The notes: generated from the sequence alone by a model not told the origin. Counted from the first letter of the stretch, positions 53,253-62,503 are shown. The stretch: DNA of 64,000 bases from Nocardiopsis sp. CNT312 (GCF_000515115.1 NZ_AZXF01000014.1:1-64000), one strand, 5' to 3'. Translations and numbers: made by a program.

Positions 53253-53950
53253 TGGCCGGCCCCGCCCCGCTCCCCTTCGGCCATGCGTGCGGTGTAGAAG
53301 GCGACGGCGTCGGCGGGCGCGCCGTCGAAGACCACCCGGCCCTCGTCGATCACCAGCACCCGGTCGAACCCGCCGAGCAGGTCGAGGTGGTGCGTGCACA
53401 GGACCACCTGCTGGTCGAGCCCGTCCAGGACACGGTGCACCATGCGGGTGTTGCGCAGGTCGAGCAGGGTGGTGGGCTCGTCGCACACCAGGACACGGGG
53501 TTCGGTGACCAGGACCGAGGCCAGTGCGAGGAGCTGCTTCTGACCGCCGGAGAGCAGGTGCCCGGGGTGGTCGCGGTGCCCGTCCAGCCCGAACCGGACG
53601 AGGACGTCGTCGACCCTGCGCGCGGTCTCCTCGCGGCCCAGGCGCAGCGAGCGCAGCCCGATCTCCACGTCCTCGGCCACCGTGGGCATGATGATCTGCT
53701 GGGAGGCGTCGGAGAAGACGAACCCGACCTCGCGGCGGATGCGTTTGGCGTTTCGCCGGGTGTCCCACTCCCCGAGCGACACACGGCCCCGGTCTGGGAC
53801 GACCAGGCCGTTGAGGGTCCGGGCGAGCGTGGACTTGCCCGAGCCGTTGGCCCCGATCACGCCGATCCGGTGCTCGGCGAGGTCGAGGGTGACGTCGCGC
53901 AGCACGGTGCGACCGTCGTAGGCGTGGGACACCCCCTCAAGACGCAGCAT
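53249..53950 (-). CDS. bioM: ECF transporter ATPase (EcfA/BioM)
   Basis: A 233-residue ABC ATPase: Walker A IGANGSGKSTLAR (33-45), Q-loop SDASQQIIMPTVAEDVEIG, signature HLLSGGQKQLLALA, Walker B RVLVCDEPTTLLD and switch His CTHHLD. Walker B is followed by Glu as required. Single ATPase per system, as in BioMNY. ATG 53950 overlaps the BioY stop (TGATG). It energises biotin uptake. Confidence 0.93.
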   Translation of the reverse strand: MLRLEGVSHAYDGRTVLRDVTLDLAEHRIGVIGANGSGKSTLARTLNGLVVPDRGRVSLGEWDTRRNAKRIRREVGFVFSDASQQIIMPTVAEDVEIGLRSLRLGREETARRVDDVLVRFGLDGHRDHPGHLLSGGQKQLLALASVLVTEPRVLVCDEPTTLLDLRNTRMVHRVLDGLDQQVVLCTHHLDLLGGFDRVLVIDEGRVVFDGAPADAVAFYTARMAEGERGGAGQ

Positions 53951-54594
53951 CAGGCGCCGCCCCCGGTGCTCTCGGCGGGCTCCTCGGCCACCGGGCGGCC
54001 GGCCGGGGGCACGGGGTAGGCGCGGAAGACGGCGGCGGCGATGAGGGCGGTGACGACGGCCTTGGCGAGGTCTCCGGGCAGGTAGCCGAGCATCGCCAGG
54101 GCACTGGCGAGCACCCCGTCGCCGAGGACGGCGGCCATCCACGGCACGCCGATCGCGTAGACGACGAGGATGCCGCCGACGATGTTGATGAGCACGCCCC
54201 GCCAGAGGGAGTAGCGGCGGCCGCCTCGGAGCATGAGGTCGGTGAGCATGCCGATGACCAGGGCGGCGAGGGTCCAGCTGACGATGAACCCGGCGGAGGC
54301 CCCGGCGAGGACGGACAGCCCGCCGCGTCCGCCCGCGAAGAGGGGGAGCCCGGCCAGGCCGAGGGCGGTGAAGGTGGCGACGGCGAGGGTGCCGCGCTTC
54401 CAGCCCAGGAGGCTGGGGGCGAGCATGACGCCGAGGGTCTGGAGGGTGATCGGGGCGACCGCCGGAAGGAACGGGACGGGGATGGCCACCGCGACGCTCA
54501 GCGCGGCGATCAGCGCGGCGAACACCGCGATGAGTGAGAGGTCCCGGGCGGTGAGGCCCCTGTGTCGGACGGTCGTGGTCGAGCCTTGCGGCAT
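53950..54594 (-). CDS. bioY: Biotin transporter S component BioY
   Basis: A 214-residue membrane protein with six helices: first AALIAALSVAVAIPVPFLPA, then the family motif TLQTLGVMLAPSLLGWKRGT, GLPLFAGGRGGLSVLAGASAGF and GYLPGDLAKAVVTALIAAAV. BioY captures biotin and passes it in with BioM/BioN, which follow. ATG 54594 behind AGGGGATCC. The upstream region 54595-54709 should carry the promoter; no clear BirA or BioQ site was found. Confidence 0.93.
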   Translation of the reverse strand: MPQGSTTTVRHRGLTARDLSLIAVFAALIAALSVAVAIPVPFLPAVAPITLQTLGVMLAPSLLGWKRGTLAVATFTALGLAGLPLFAGGRGGLSVLAGASAGFIVSWTLAALVIGMLTDLMLRGGRRYSLWRGVLINIVGGILVVYAIGVPWMAAVLGDGVLASALAMLGYLPGDLAKAVVTALIAAAVFRAYPVPPAGRPVAEEPAESTGGGA

Positions 54595-54841
54595 GCGGAT
54601 CCCCTCGGGAGGTAGACGGGAGTGAACCACCCCCTATTGTCCGTTATCCGCAGCTCAAAGCAGTAGGGCGAGCCCCACAGTTCCCGGCGGTCACGGGTTG
54701 TAGGGATCGCTACGAGACGGGGATCACCCCCCGGGGCCGGGCCGCCGCGGAAGGCACACCAGGGCCGGCGGGCAGGCCGAACGGCACCGCAAGGTCTGGC
54801 GAGACCTCCAGAAGTGCTCCCCGCAGCGCCCCTACCAGGCG

Positions 54842-55435
54842 ATGTCTCCTCCGGTGCCGCCGCCGAGGGCGGGTGCCACCGGGACGGTGAACGCCCCGGT
54901 ACCGGTCGTGATCGGGGTCTGTGCCGGTGCGGTGGTGCTCCCCTTCCTCACCGCCCGCCGCGACCCCTCCGACGGTGGCGGCGAGAGCACACCGCAGGCG
55001 TCGGAGACCTCGCACCGACGGCCAGCACCTGGACCGCGCCGCGGCAGGAGTCCGGCACCGTCCAGGACGACGGCGACCCCCAGGGCGCCCCGGCCCGGAG
55101 CTCGGGGACGCCAGCGGCGTGTGGGAGGGCCCCGCGCGGGGAGACCAGGACTGGCGCAGCGTCCGCCCCGGCTTGCGGTGGCGGCTGGTCGATCGGCATC
55201 GACTGCCCGGAGTCGGAGTGCGGCGGCACCATCGACCTGACCGGGTCCGGCGGTGACGTCCTGGCCGGTGTCGAACGGCTGGAGTACGGCCTTCTGAGGT
55301 GCACCGACGGCGGAGACGTCCGTGTCCAGCGCGACGAGGCCGGGGGCCGGTGCTGGGAGCGGGGGTGTTGCGCTCGAAGGGCTGGCCGACCGGGTCGGCG
55401 GCGCGGTGGTCGCGGCGGGCGGCTACACCGACTGA
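54842..55435 (+). pseudogene. Frameshifted gene for a secreted or membrane protein
   Basis: Three open frames join into one plausible protein. 54842-55000: VNAPVPVVIGVCAGAVVLPF, a membrane-helix-like start. 55030-55175, another frame: ELGDASGVWEGPARGDQDWR. 55175-55350: GWSIGIDCPESECGG, DLTGSGGDVLAGVERLEYGL. 55365-55435: ALEGLADRVGGAVVAAGGYT and stop. No single frame covers the whole, so at least two or three frameshifts are needed. Codon use is native in each part. Family unknown; I judge it a decayed gene. Confidence 0.45.
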
Positions 55436-55445
55436 TCCGGACCTG

Positions 55446-55934
55446 CTACCGCTCCCGCGCGGCCCCCTCGGGCCAGATCACGTCCACCGGGACCCCACGG
55501 GTGCGCGCCGCCTCGACGGCGTCGCCGGTGCCGCCCCTGCCTCCTGCGGGTTTTCCGTCCCAGACCGCGAAGAGCCGGTCGATCCCGCCGAGCACGGCCT
55601 CGTTGGCGTCGGCGTAAGCGGCTTTCCCGGCACTCCGGTGCGGCATGTACCGCACGAACGCCGAGCGCAGGAGAAGACGGTCGAACCGCTCCAGCTCGTC
55701 GGCCCTGACCTTGGCCTCCCGGTAGTCCGCCGACGGCAGGACGGCTTCGAGCCGCCCGCCCGCGTCGAGCACGGCCTCGGCGAAGAGCTGGTCCGCCCCG
55801 CGCGCCAGGCAGGAGAGGCCGACCAGGTCACCTTCGGCGGTGTGGGGCGCCAGGGCGGTGGCCAGCGCCGCGCGGATGAGGGGGACGGTGTCGGCCGTCA
55901 GGTTCGAGTGCCCGGTGATCCCGATACGCGCCAC
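55446..55934 (-). CDS. SLOG/DprA-like Rossmann protein
   Basis: A 162-residue protein starting MARIGITGHSNLTADTVPLI, with a Rossmann-like G-x-TGH start as in the SLOG family (LOG, DprA, TIR-associated sensors). Then VGLSCLARGADQLFAEAVLD with the family's GAD-type loop, and RLFAVWDGKPAGGRGGTGDA, the last substrate-binding loop (WDGKP). Such proteins bind nucleotides or nucleotide-derived signals, sometimes in defence systems. It could also be a metabolic enzyme. The GTG at 55934 begins the frame. It is single. Confidence 0.75.
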   Translation of the reverse strand: MARIGITGHSNLTADTVPLIRAALATALAPHTAEGDLVGLSCLARGADQLFAEAVLDAGGRLEAVLPSADYREAKVRADELERFDRLLLRSAFVRYMPHRSAGKAAYADANEAVLGGIDRLFAVWDGKPAGGRGGTGDAVEAARTRGVPVDVIWPEGAARER

Positions 55935-56390
55935 GCGGTCTCCTCACATCGTCGGGGGTGGTGGAACGGCAGCAGTGGCAGCGGCTCCGGAAAGAACACC
56001 CGGTTTCCATAACCTACGGGCTTCATAGGCCCCGAAACCCTTGCCGTTTTTCGTGGCCTCTGGCCTGCGACGACACACCCCTCCCGCACGCGACCACCCT
56101 TCAGCACCCCCAAGGTCACGTGGCCCACGCCGCACCGCACTCTCGCGTCCCGCTGGCCAGCACGGACGCTCTGCGCGCAAACCGGGGTTCTCGCGACCGA
56201 ACCGGACTTGATGTACACGCTCCTCTGCGCTCCACCCGTCAGTGACCGGGCTTCACCCTTACCGCACCGGACGCGCCGCCACTAGCCCCGCGCCGGGACA
56301 GGGCGCTTCGAACCGCCTCACCCGGACCGCGGGACCAGAAGCGGGGGCGGTTGCCCGCTGCCGGACTCCGGCACGGTTAGGCTGGCGGAC
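55935..56390. other. Gene-free interval (about 455 nt) between divergent genes
   Basis: It carries the promoter regions of the leftward SLOG gene and the rightward metallopeptidase gene. No tRNA, small gene or clear regulatory site recognised. Confidence 0.45.
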
Positions 56391-57116
56391 GTGCCTGCGA
56401 CCTTGACCCCGTGTGTCCCCGAACAGCTCGTGCTCGACGGAGTGGTGTTCTCGGTACGCCCCTCCTCCAAGCGCCGGACGGTGGGGATCACCGTGGACCG
56501 CGACGGCTCGCTGCTCCTGCACGTCCCCGACGGCCTGGCCTGGGAGCGGGTCGAGGTGTGGGCGCGGAGCAAGCGGCACTGGGTACGCGACAAGCTCGCC
56601 GACAAGGACCTGCTGCTCTCCCGCCAGTCGACACGCGAGTTCGTGTCCGGCGAGGGGTTCGACTACCTCGGGCGCCGGTACCGGCTCAAAGTGACCGACG
56701 AGATCGAGGGTGTCCACTTCAACGGCGGCCGCATCCGCATGCACCCAAAACTGGCCTATGGCCCTGACCCGGCGGGCGCGATGGCCGCCTGGTATCGCGA
56801 GCGGGCCCGCCGGTGGCTGCCGGGGCGGCTGCGCCCGTGGCAGGCCCGCATGGCCCTGCACCCGGCAGGGGTGCACGTGCGCGGTCTCGGCCACCGCTGG
56901 GGGTCGCTGGGCGCGGGCGGCAGGCTGAACCTGCACTGGGCAGTCATGCAGCTGCCGCCGACGGTCGTCGACTACGTCCTGGTGCACGAGCTCGCCCACC
57001 TGGCGGTCCGGGACCACTCCCCCGCGTTCTGGGAGCTGGTGCGCACCGCAGTGCCGGACTACGGGCACCGCAGGGAGCGGCTCGCCCTCCTCGGCGGGCA
57101 GGTGTGGCTGGGCTGA
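56391..57116 (+). CDS. YgjP/DUF45-type zinc metallopeptidase
   Basis: A 241-residue protein: N-terminal beta-rich part to about 125, then the metallopeptidase core with VDYVLVHELAHLAVRDHSPA, i.e. H199-E200-x2-H203 and H209, the third ligand in HSPAFW. YgjP-type proteases are often encoded beside type I restriction systems, as here, and may regulate restriction or repair. Their substrate is unknown. The GTG at 56391 begins the frame. It is convergent with hsdR. Confidence 0.88.
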   Translation: MPATLTPCVPEQLVLDGVVFSVRPSSKRRTVGITVDRDGSLLLHVPDGLAWERVEVWARSKRHWVRDKLADKDLLLSRQSTREFVSGEGFDYLGRRYRLKVTDEIEGVHFNGGRIRMHPKLAYGPDPAGAMAAWYRERARRWLPGRLRPWQARMALHPAGVHVRGLGHRWGSLGAGGRLNLHWAVMQLPPTVVDYVLVHELAHLAVRDHSPAFWELVRTAVPDYGHRRERLALLGGQVWLG

Positions 57117-57170
57117 GCGGGAGTCGGCCGACACACGTTCGCGGACCGGGGGCCGCCGCGGCCCGTCCAG

Positions 57171-60100
57171 TCACGGCCGCCCGCGGCGCTTCTCCGCGGT
57201 GGCCACCAGGCGGGAGGCCAGGTGGTCGGCGGCCTCATCGTCGAAGAGTTCGATCCCGTTCAAGTGGCAGTCGATCAGCGCGCGCACCACCTTCTTGTGC
57301 AGCTTGCGCGCCCCGACCGGGCCGTAGCTCGCCAGGGCGATCTCGCGGTGCATCAGGTCGGTGACCTGGACGGTGAGGCCTCGCAGCAACCGCCGCAGGT
57401 TCTCCTCCAGGGGCGATTCGTCCCCGGCGCGCACCGCTCCCGCCAGCAGGTCGTAGAACGGGGCCTGGGTGTGCGGGTCGAGTCCGCTGTCGTCGGCCTC
57501 CCGTTCGGCGGCCGCATCCGCCATGAAGTCGCGCAGCGCTTCGGCGAGGTCCGCCCAGTTCCCGTCGAGACTGGTGAGGATCTCGTCGAGCCGTTCGGAG
57601 AGCTTGCCGTAGCGTTCGGGGTCCCTGTCCAGGTTCTCGCTGATGTGGTGGCGCAGCGCGTGTTCCATCTCCGAGGCCTTGGCACGGTCGGAGGACAGCG
57701 CCTCGACCCTGGTGTGGAAGTCGGCCGCCGTGATGGCCGTGGGAGGGATCTTCGTGCGGATATCGTGCACGCGGATGTAGCGGTCGATGAGGTCGCGCAC
57801 CTTGCCCCCGTACAGGGAGGGGTCGAAGCCGTCGGCCTCCCGGTAGCGGCCCCGGGCGATCTCGGCGATGGCGCCGAAGGCCTTGGCGTCGGGGACGAAC
57901 TCGCGCGCCTCGGGGCGGGGCAGCACCGTCTCCAGGCTCCGGTTGAACTCCTTCAGGGCGTTGGAGAACTCCCGGCGGATGCGCTCGTCGGCCAGGACCT
58001 GGACGCACTCCTCCCGCGCCTGGTCGGTGCCGAAGTCCGTCAGGCCCCGGACGGTGAAGACCCGGCGGACGCGCTCGTGACGCTCGCGCAGCAGCGGCAC
58101 CTCGTCGCGCACACTGCTGAGCGCGCCCTCGATGTCCTCGGCGGCGTAGGCGGCCAGCGCGGTCTTGAGGTGCTCGGCCACCCCGTAGTAGTCGATGACG
58201 TAGCCGACCCGCTTGCCCTTGGCGGTGCGGTTGACGCGGGCGATGGCCTGGAGGAGTTCGGCCTCCTTGATGTGCCGGTCCAGGTAGAGGATCTGCTCGT
58301 TCGGTGCGTCGAACCCGGTCAACAGCATGGAGTTGACCACGAGGAAGGCCAGCGGGCTGGTCTTGTCCGGGTCGGGTCCCGGCCCCGCCGGGGGCAGCGG
58401 TCTCTTGAACGCGCGGATCCGGTTGCGGTGCCCGGTCGCGTCGGTCCACTCCTTCCAGTCCCCGTTGTCGTTGTGGGACGGGGAGATGACGGCGGCGGCG
58501 TCGAGCCGGGCGATGAGGTCGCGGTAGCGCAGGGCGCGGATGAGCCGGGCGGTGGCGGCGTCGTAGGCGTCGCCGCTCTCCGCCTCCTCGGCCGCCTCGG
58601 GGGTGCGCAGCTCGGCGGGCAGGGCGTCGAGTTCGGCGACGAGTCCGTCCCGGGCCCGCAGCAGCGCGGCCCGGTAGCGGACGGCGGCCTTGCGCGAGAC
58701 GGCCACGACCTGGGCCTTGAAGCCGTTGGGCAGGATGGTGTCGACGTAGTGCCGCAGCATGCTCGCGGCCTTCTCCGCGATCATCGCTTCGGCTTCGAGG
58801 ACGTCGTTCTTGGTGGCGTAGCGCTTCTTGAGCTCCTCCAGCTGCTCGGGGGTGGCGTCGATCATGCTCACGAACAGCTCGTCCAGGCCGTTGCCGTCGC
58901 GCACGTGGGCCTTGGCGGTGCGCCCCTCGTAGAGGATGGGCACGGTGGCGCCGTCGGCCTCGGACTGCTTGATGGTGTAGGAGTCGATGAAGGCGCCGAA
59001 CACCTTGCTGGTGAAGCGCTCCTTGTCGCCCATGATGATGGGCGTGCCGGTGAAGCCCACCCGGACCGCGTTGGGCAGGGCGCCCATGAGGTTGGCGTGC
59101 AGCTGGGAGGTCTGGGAGCGGTGCGCCTCGTCCACGAGGATGAGGATGTCGGTGGAATCGTCGATGACGTCCAGCTGGGGAACGGGCTCCTTCCCCTCGC
59201 CCCCGCCCTCGGCGTCAGCGCCCCCCTCGTCGGCGGTGTCGGTGTCGCCGGTCCCTGGGGCGGTGCCGCCGGCCTGGTACTTGTGGATCATCGCGAAGTA
59301 CAGGCCCTTGCCGGGCACGGCGAGGGTAGGCGCGAGCTCCTCCACCTTGGGGATGGTCTCGCTGCTCTCCCCGGTGAGCGCCATGGTCTTGCTGAGCTGG
59401 TCCTGGAGCTGGGTGCGGTCGGTGACCACGACGATCTTGAACCCGGTCAGCCGGGGCTGCGAGCGCATGACCCGCACCAGGAACACCATGGTGAGGCTCT
59501 TGCCGGACCCCTGGGTGTGCCAGACGATGCCGCCCCGGCGGTCGAACTCCCCGTCCTGGGGGCGGGTGGGTTTGGTGAGCATGCGCCGGACGGAGCGGTG
59601 CACGGCACGGTACTGCTGGTAGCGGGCGACGACCTTGACCTTGCTGGTGCCGGTGTCCATGAACAGGGTGAAGTGCCGAACCAGGTCCAAGAGGACCTCG
59701 GGGCGCAGCATCCCCGCGACCAGGACGTGCTGGCCGTTCAGCGCCCCCGGGTCGGTGAGCCCCGCCTCGGCGGCGGCCCGCTCGCGGCCGTGGGGCTCGG
59801 TGGTCTTCCACTCGGCGTAGTGCTCGGGCTCGGCGGTGAACCCGGCGGCGCGGGCGTTGGTGCCGCAGGCTGCCACGACGAACTGGTTGGTGTGGAAGAG
59901 GCGTTCGTTGCCTTCGGCGGCGCTGACCTCGGAGCGCTGGTTGGCGTAGCGGCGCATCTGGTCGATCGCCTCGGCCATGGGTGCGTGGGTGTCGGGGCTC
60001 TTGGCCTCGATGACGACCAGGGGGATGCCGTTGACGAACAGGACCAGGTCGGGAATGATCCGGTCCCTGCCCGCGGCTCCGGGGCCGTCCACGGTGAACT

Positions 60101-60530
60101 GCCGGACGACGCGGAAGTCGTTGTTGCCGACGTCGTCGAAGTCGATGAAGCGGACCGTCTGGCGGCGCCCGCCATGCCATCCCTCGACCCCGTCCACCTG
60201 TGTCCCGGTCAGCAGGAGGGCGGTGAGCTCCTCGTTGATCTCGATCAGGGTGCGGGCCTGCGGGCGGGTGAGGGCGCTGACGGCCTGGCCGAGGCGGGCC
60301 TCGTCGAGCCACTCGCGGCCGTCGTCGTCGGTGTTGATGCGGCGCAGCGCGGTGCGCAGGGGCAGCTCCAGGAGGGTCTCCCGGCGGGAGGAGCGCCCGC
60401 TGCTCTCCGCCAGGGTCCACCCCATGGCGGTGAGCTGGTCAATGAGGGGCTTCTCGGTGAGTTCCCACTCCGGGCCGGTGGGCATCGTGCCGGAGGAGGA
60501 ATGGGGGGAACGGCCCTCGGAAGCGCGCAT
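57171..60530 (-). CDS. hsdR: Type I restriction enzyme subunit HsdR
   Basis: A 1119-residue type I R protein. N-terminal nuclease with PDLVLFVNGIPLVVIEAKSP (PD-x(n)-E-x-K), superfamily 2 helicase with Walker A HTQGSGKSLTM, motif Ia VVVTDRTQLQ, DEAH in ILILVDEAHRSQ, SAT-like region FTGTPI and motif VI QAIARVNRTAKGK. The C-terminal 250 residues are the helical specificity-contact part. It needs HsdM and HsdS to translocate and cut unmodified DNA. ATG 60530 follows GAAAGG; GTG 60536 is possible. HsdS lies 2.6 kb away at 63123 and HsdM is not in the window. Confidence 0.93.
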   Translation of the reverse strand: MRASEGRSPHSSSGTMPTGPEWELTEKPLIDQLTAMGWTLAESSGRSSRRETLLELPLRTALRRINTDDDGREWLDEARLGQAVSALTRPQARTLIEINEELTALLLTGTQVDGVEGWHGGRRQTVRFIDFDDVGNNDFRVVRQFTVDGPGAAGRDRIIPDLVLFVNGIPLVVIEAKSPDTHAPMAEAIDQMRRYANQRSEVSAAEGNERLFHTNQFVVAACGTNARAAGFTAEPEHYAEWKTTEPHGRERAAAEAGLTDPGALNGQHVLVAGMLRPEVLLDLVRHFTLFMDTGTSKVKVVARYQQYRAVHRSVRRMLTKPTRPQDGEFDRRGGIVWHTQGSGKSLTMVFLVRVMRSQPRLTGFKIVVVTDRTQLQDQLSKTMALTGESSETIPKVEELAPTLAVPGKGLYFAMIHKYQAGGTAPGTGDTDTADEGGADAEGGGEGKEPVPQLDVIDDSTDILILVDEAHRSQTSQLHANLMGALPNAVRVGFTGTPIIMGDKERFTSKVFGAFIDSYTIKQSEADGATVPILYEGRTAKAHVRDGNGLDELFVSMIDATPEQLEELKKRYATKNDVLEAEAMIAEKAASMLRHYVDTILPNGFKAQVVAVSRKAAVRYRAALLRARDGLVAELDALPAELRTPEAAEEAESGDAYDAATARLIRALRYRDLIARLDAAAVISPSHNDNGDWKEWTDATGHRNRIRAFKRPLPPAGPGPDPDKTSPLAFLVVNSMLLTGFDAPNEQILYLDRHIKEAELLQAIARVNRTAKGKRVGYVIDYYGVAEHLKTALAAYAAEDIEGALSSVRDEVPLLRERHERVRRVFTVRGLTDFGTDQAREECVQVLADERIRREFSNALKEFNRSLETVLPRPEAREFVPDAKAFGAIAEIARGRYREADGFDPSLYGGKVRDLIDRYIRVHDIRTKIPPTAITAADFHTRVEALSSDRAKASEMEHALRHHISENLDRDPERYGKLSERLDEILTSLDGNWADLAEALRDFMADAAAEREADDSGLDPHTQAPFYDLLAGAVRAGDESPLEENLRRLLRGLTVQVTDLMHREIALASYGPVGARKLHKKVVRALIDCHLNGIELFDDEAADHLASRLVATAEKRRGRP

Positions 60531-60680
60531 GGGCACCTTTCACGGCGTGGGGTGGGATGGCGGGAGGCGTGTCCGTGTCCTCCCGATTCTGCCATCCGAC
60601 ACCGTCAGAAGCCGGTGTTTTCGGCGCTCCCGAAGGCCGTTGCCCGCTGGCCGGAACCGGCCAGCGCGACCGGGAACCCG

Positions 60681-60890
60681 TCAGCCCCGGCCGGAGCCGG
60701 TCCCCCCGCGCAGGGTGGACAGGAGCGCGGCCCAGTCCGAGGAGGGGAAGGAGAGGTGCCCCAGGGGCCGGTTCTGCGTGTCGCGGACGTGGACCCGGGA
60801 AGGAGTGTCCGCCACCTCGACGCACGTAGGCCCGTTGCCGCTGTAACTGGACTTGCGCCAGTTCAGAGGTGTGAACTTTGAGTCACGCAT
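60681..60890 (-). CDS. DUF397 protein
   Basis: A 69-residue DUF397 member: TPLNWRKSSYSGNGPTCVEV, ADTPSRVHVRDTQNRPLGHL, and SFPSSDWAALL, the classic full signature. ATG 60890 is 13 nt after the stop of the Scr1 gene (60904), with GAAAGGAAT upstream, so both form one leftward operon. Inferred partner of that regulator. Confidence 0.92.
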   Translation of the reverse strand: MRDSKFTPLNWRKSSYSGNGPTCVEVADTPSRVHVRDTQNRPLGHLSFPSSDWAALLSTLRGGTGSGRG

Positions 60891-60903
60891 ACCTGGATTC
60901 CTT

Positions 60904-61773
60904 TCACCGCCCTTGACGCCTCTCACCATCAGCCAGCTCCGTGATGAGTGCGGTGGACTCAGACGGACTGAGCGCCATCGAACAGAGCTGGTTGAAAGCG
61001 AGCACGTACCGGAACACTTCCGCTTCTTCTTCGACGTAGAGGCTACTGGTCATGGCCTCTACGTGGACCACATCGGTGTCGTCACTGTCCGGGAACTTGA
61101 GGATGGTGAACTCACCCGCGGTAGCCGGATGCTCCCCGGACGCACTCAGCAGCACACGAACGGTCAAGTTGGGTTGTTCGGCAAGACTCACAAGATGTCT
61201 GAGCTGCTCTTCCATCACCTTGGGGCCGCCCACGTGGCGTTGGAGAGCCGCCTCATCCAGCACCACGGAGAGAGTCCGCGCATGATCGCTCATCAGCCTC
61301 TCTTGTCGCTCCATGCGCACCTTCACACGACGAGCCACTTCCCCCGGCGGAGAGATCAGAAGAGCAGACTGCACGACCCGCTGCGCATACTCCTCGGTCT
61401 GTAGGACACCGCTCACGATCTGGGGCGAGTAGGTGAGGACCGAACACGCAGCGTTCTCAAGCTCGATGTAGTCCGCATAGTCCCGTGGGATCGCGTCGGC
61501 GTAAGCCTCCCACCAGCCCTTAATCTTGGCTCCTTTGGCCAGCTCAAAGCACCTGTCTCGTTTGTCTTGCGGCACCTGGTAGAGATCCAGCAGTGCCCGC
61601 AGATCCTTGTTGCTGACAGCGATCCGCCCGGTTTCGATACGGCTGACTTTGGACTGCGACCACTGCAAACGTGACGCAGCCTGCTCACCTGAGAGTCCAG
61701 CAGCCTCCCTCAACCGCTTGAGCTCCATGGACAGCCGTCGCCCACGGACGGTCTTTTTACGTCGCTGCGTCAT
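60904..61773 (-). CDS. Scr1-family XRE regulator (HTH_31 + DUF5753)
   Basis: A 289-residue regulator. Helix-turn-helix at 15-70 (LSMELKRLREAAGLSGEQAA, LQWSQSKVSRIETGRIAVSN), then DUF5753 (YSPQIVSGVLQTEEYAQRVV, RMERQERLM, TLSVVLDEAALQRHVGGPKV, LTVRVLLSASGEHPATAGEF). ATG 61773 follows GAGAGGG. It forms an operon with the DUF397 gene at 60681. A GTGCAT-A-ATGCAC palindrome between its start and the divergent ATPase gene (61854-61868) is a likely autoregulatory site. The module sits between hsdR and hsdS and may have been inserted there. Confidence 0.93.
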   Translation of the reverse strand: MTQRRKKTVRGRRLSMELKRLREAAGLSGEQAASRLQWSQSKVSRIETGRIAVSNKDLRALLDLYQVPQDKRDRCFELAKGAKIKGWWEAYADAIPRDYADYIELENAACSVLTYSPQIVSGVLQTEEYAQRVVQSALLISPPGEVARRVKVRMERQERLMSDHARTLSVVLDEAALQRHVGGPKVMEEQLRHLVSLAEQPNLTVRVLLSASGEHPATAGEFTILKFPDSDDTDVVHVEAMTSSLYVEEEAEVFRYVLAFNQLCSMALSPSESTALITELADGERRQGR

Positions 61774-61853
61774 GCACACCCTCTCTGAGCATGTGGGGCG
61801 ACCATCTTCACGGAACCCCTGGCATTCAGCAACAGAGTGTAGTAGACATGAGT

Positions 61854-61868
61854 CAGTGCATAATGCAC
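61854..61868. promoter_or_regulatory. Palindromic operator candidate between divergent genes
   Basis: CAGTGCATAATGCAC contains the perfect palindrome GTGCAT-A-ATGCAC (61856-61868); GGACTG follows. The CAGTGCA core matches the 42-nt palindrome upstream of the other DUF397 gene (48197-48238). Located between the Scr1 gene (start 61773) and the HATPase gene (start 61988). Confidence 0.65.
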
Positions 61869-61987
61869 GGACTGATGCGATGCAGCTTGGCCTACCGCAT
61901 CGGACCAAACACAAAGCGGCCCTGATCAGGTGCTGGCACACCTGGTCAGGGCCTTGGCCCACGACCTGAGACAACAGGTGAGGACCC

Positions 61988-62503
61988 ATGTCCAACCGTA
62001 TCTTCCCCAACAGTCCTGGACCCCGGCGGCGCCTGCCGTTGCGGCGCTGCTCCTTCCGGTTCATCGGACACCCGGAGAGCGTGAAGGAGGCCCGCGACTG
62101 GATGGCCCGCAAGCTGGTCTTCGCCGACGCCCCGGCGGAGACCGCCGAGAACACCCTGCTCCTGCTCTCGGAGCTGGCCACCAACAACATCCAGCACGCC
62201 CCGGCCGACGGCGCGGAACGCGGTGACTTCTACATCCGGGCGTTCTTCTTCTACGGGTGGCTGCGCGTGGAGGTGCTCGACGCCTACAAGCGGCCGCCCG
62301 CCTTCCGAGTCGCCGCCCCCGATGTCGACACCGACACCGACGCCTATGCCGAGGGCGGGCGCGGCCTGCTCCTGGTGAACGCCATCGCCTCCCGTTGGGG
62401 ACGGTTCCGGTCCCCGCGTGGTCCGGGAATGTTCTTCGAGCTGTGTTGGAACGTCCCCGAGCCTCTGGCCCCGGTGGTTCCCCTCCCCAGGAAGAGCCGG
62501 TGA
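61988..62503 (+). CDS. RsbW-like ATP-binding regulatory protein
   Basis: A 171-residue GHKL ATPase-domain protein: N-terminal RCSFRFIGHPESVKEARDWM, N box LLLLSELATNNIQHAPADG, G1 VEVLDAYKRPP and G2 AEGGRGLLLVNAIASRWG. The G1 region is DAYKRPP rather than D-x-G, so the nucleotide site may be altered. The ATG follows GGTGAGG. It overlaps the next small gene by 1 nt (TGATG) and is divergent from the Scr1 regulator. Confidence 0.88.
   Translation: MSNRIFPNSPGPRRRLPLRRCSFRFIGHPESVKEARDWMARKLVFADAPAETAENTLLLLSELATNNIQHAPADGAERGDFYIRAFFFYGWLRVEVLDAYKRPPAFRVAAPDVDTDTDAYAEGGRGLLLVNAIASRWGRFRSPRGPGMFFELCWNVPEPLAPVVPLPRKSR

Noticed and set aside
54595-54709. Biotin-repressor (BirA or BioQ) operator before bioY
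   Set aside because: No matching inverted repeat could be found; only a promoter is inferred.
57222-60881. Open frame of over 1200 codons antisense to hsdR
   Set aside because: It is the shadow of hsdR in a GC-rich genome; it lacks any domain, and the opposite strand has all helicase motifs.
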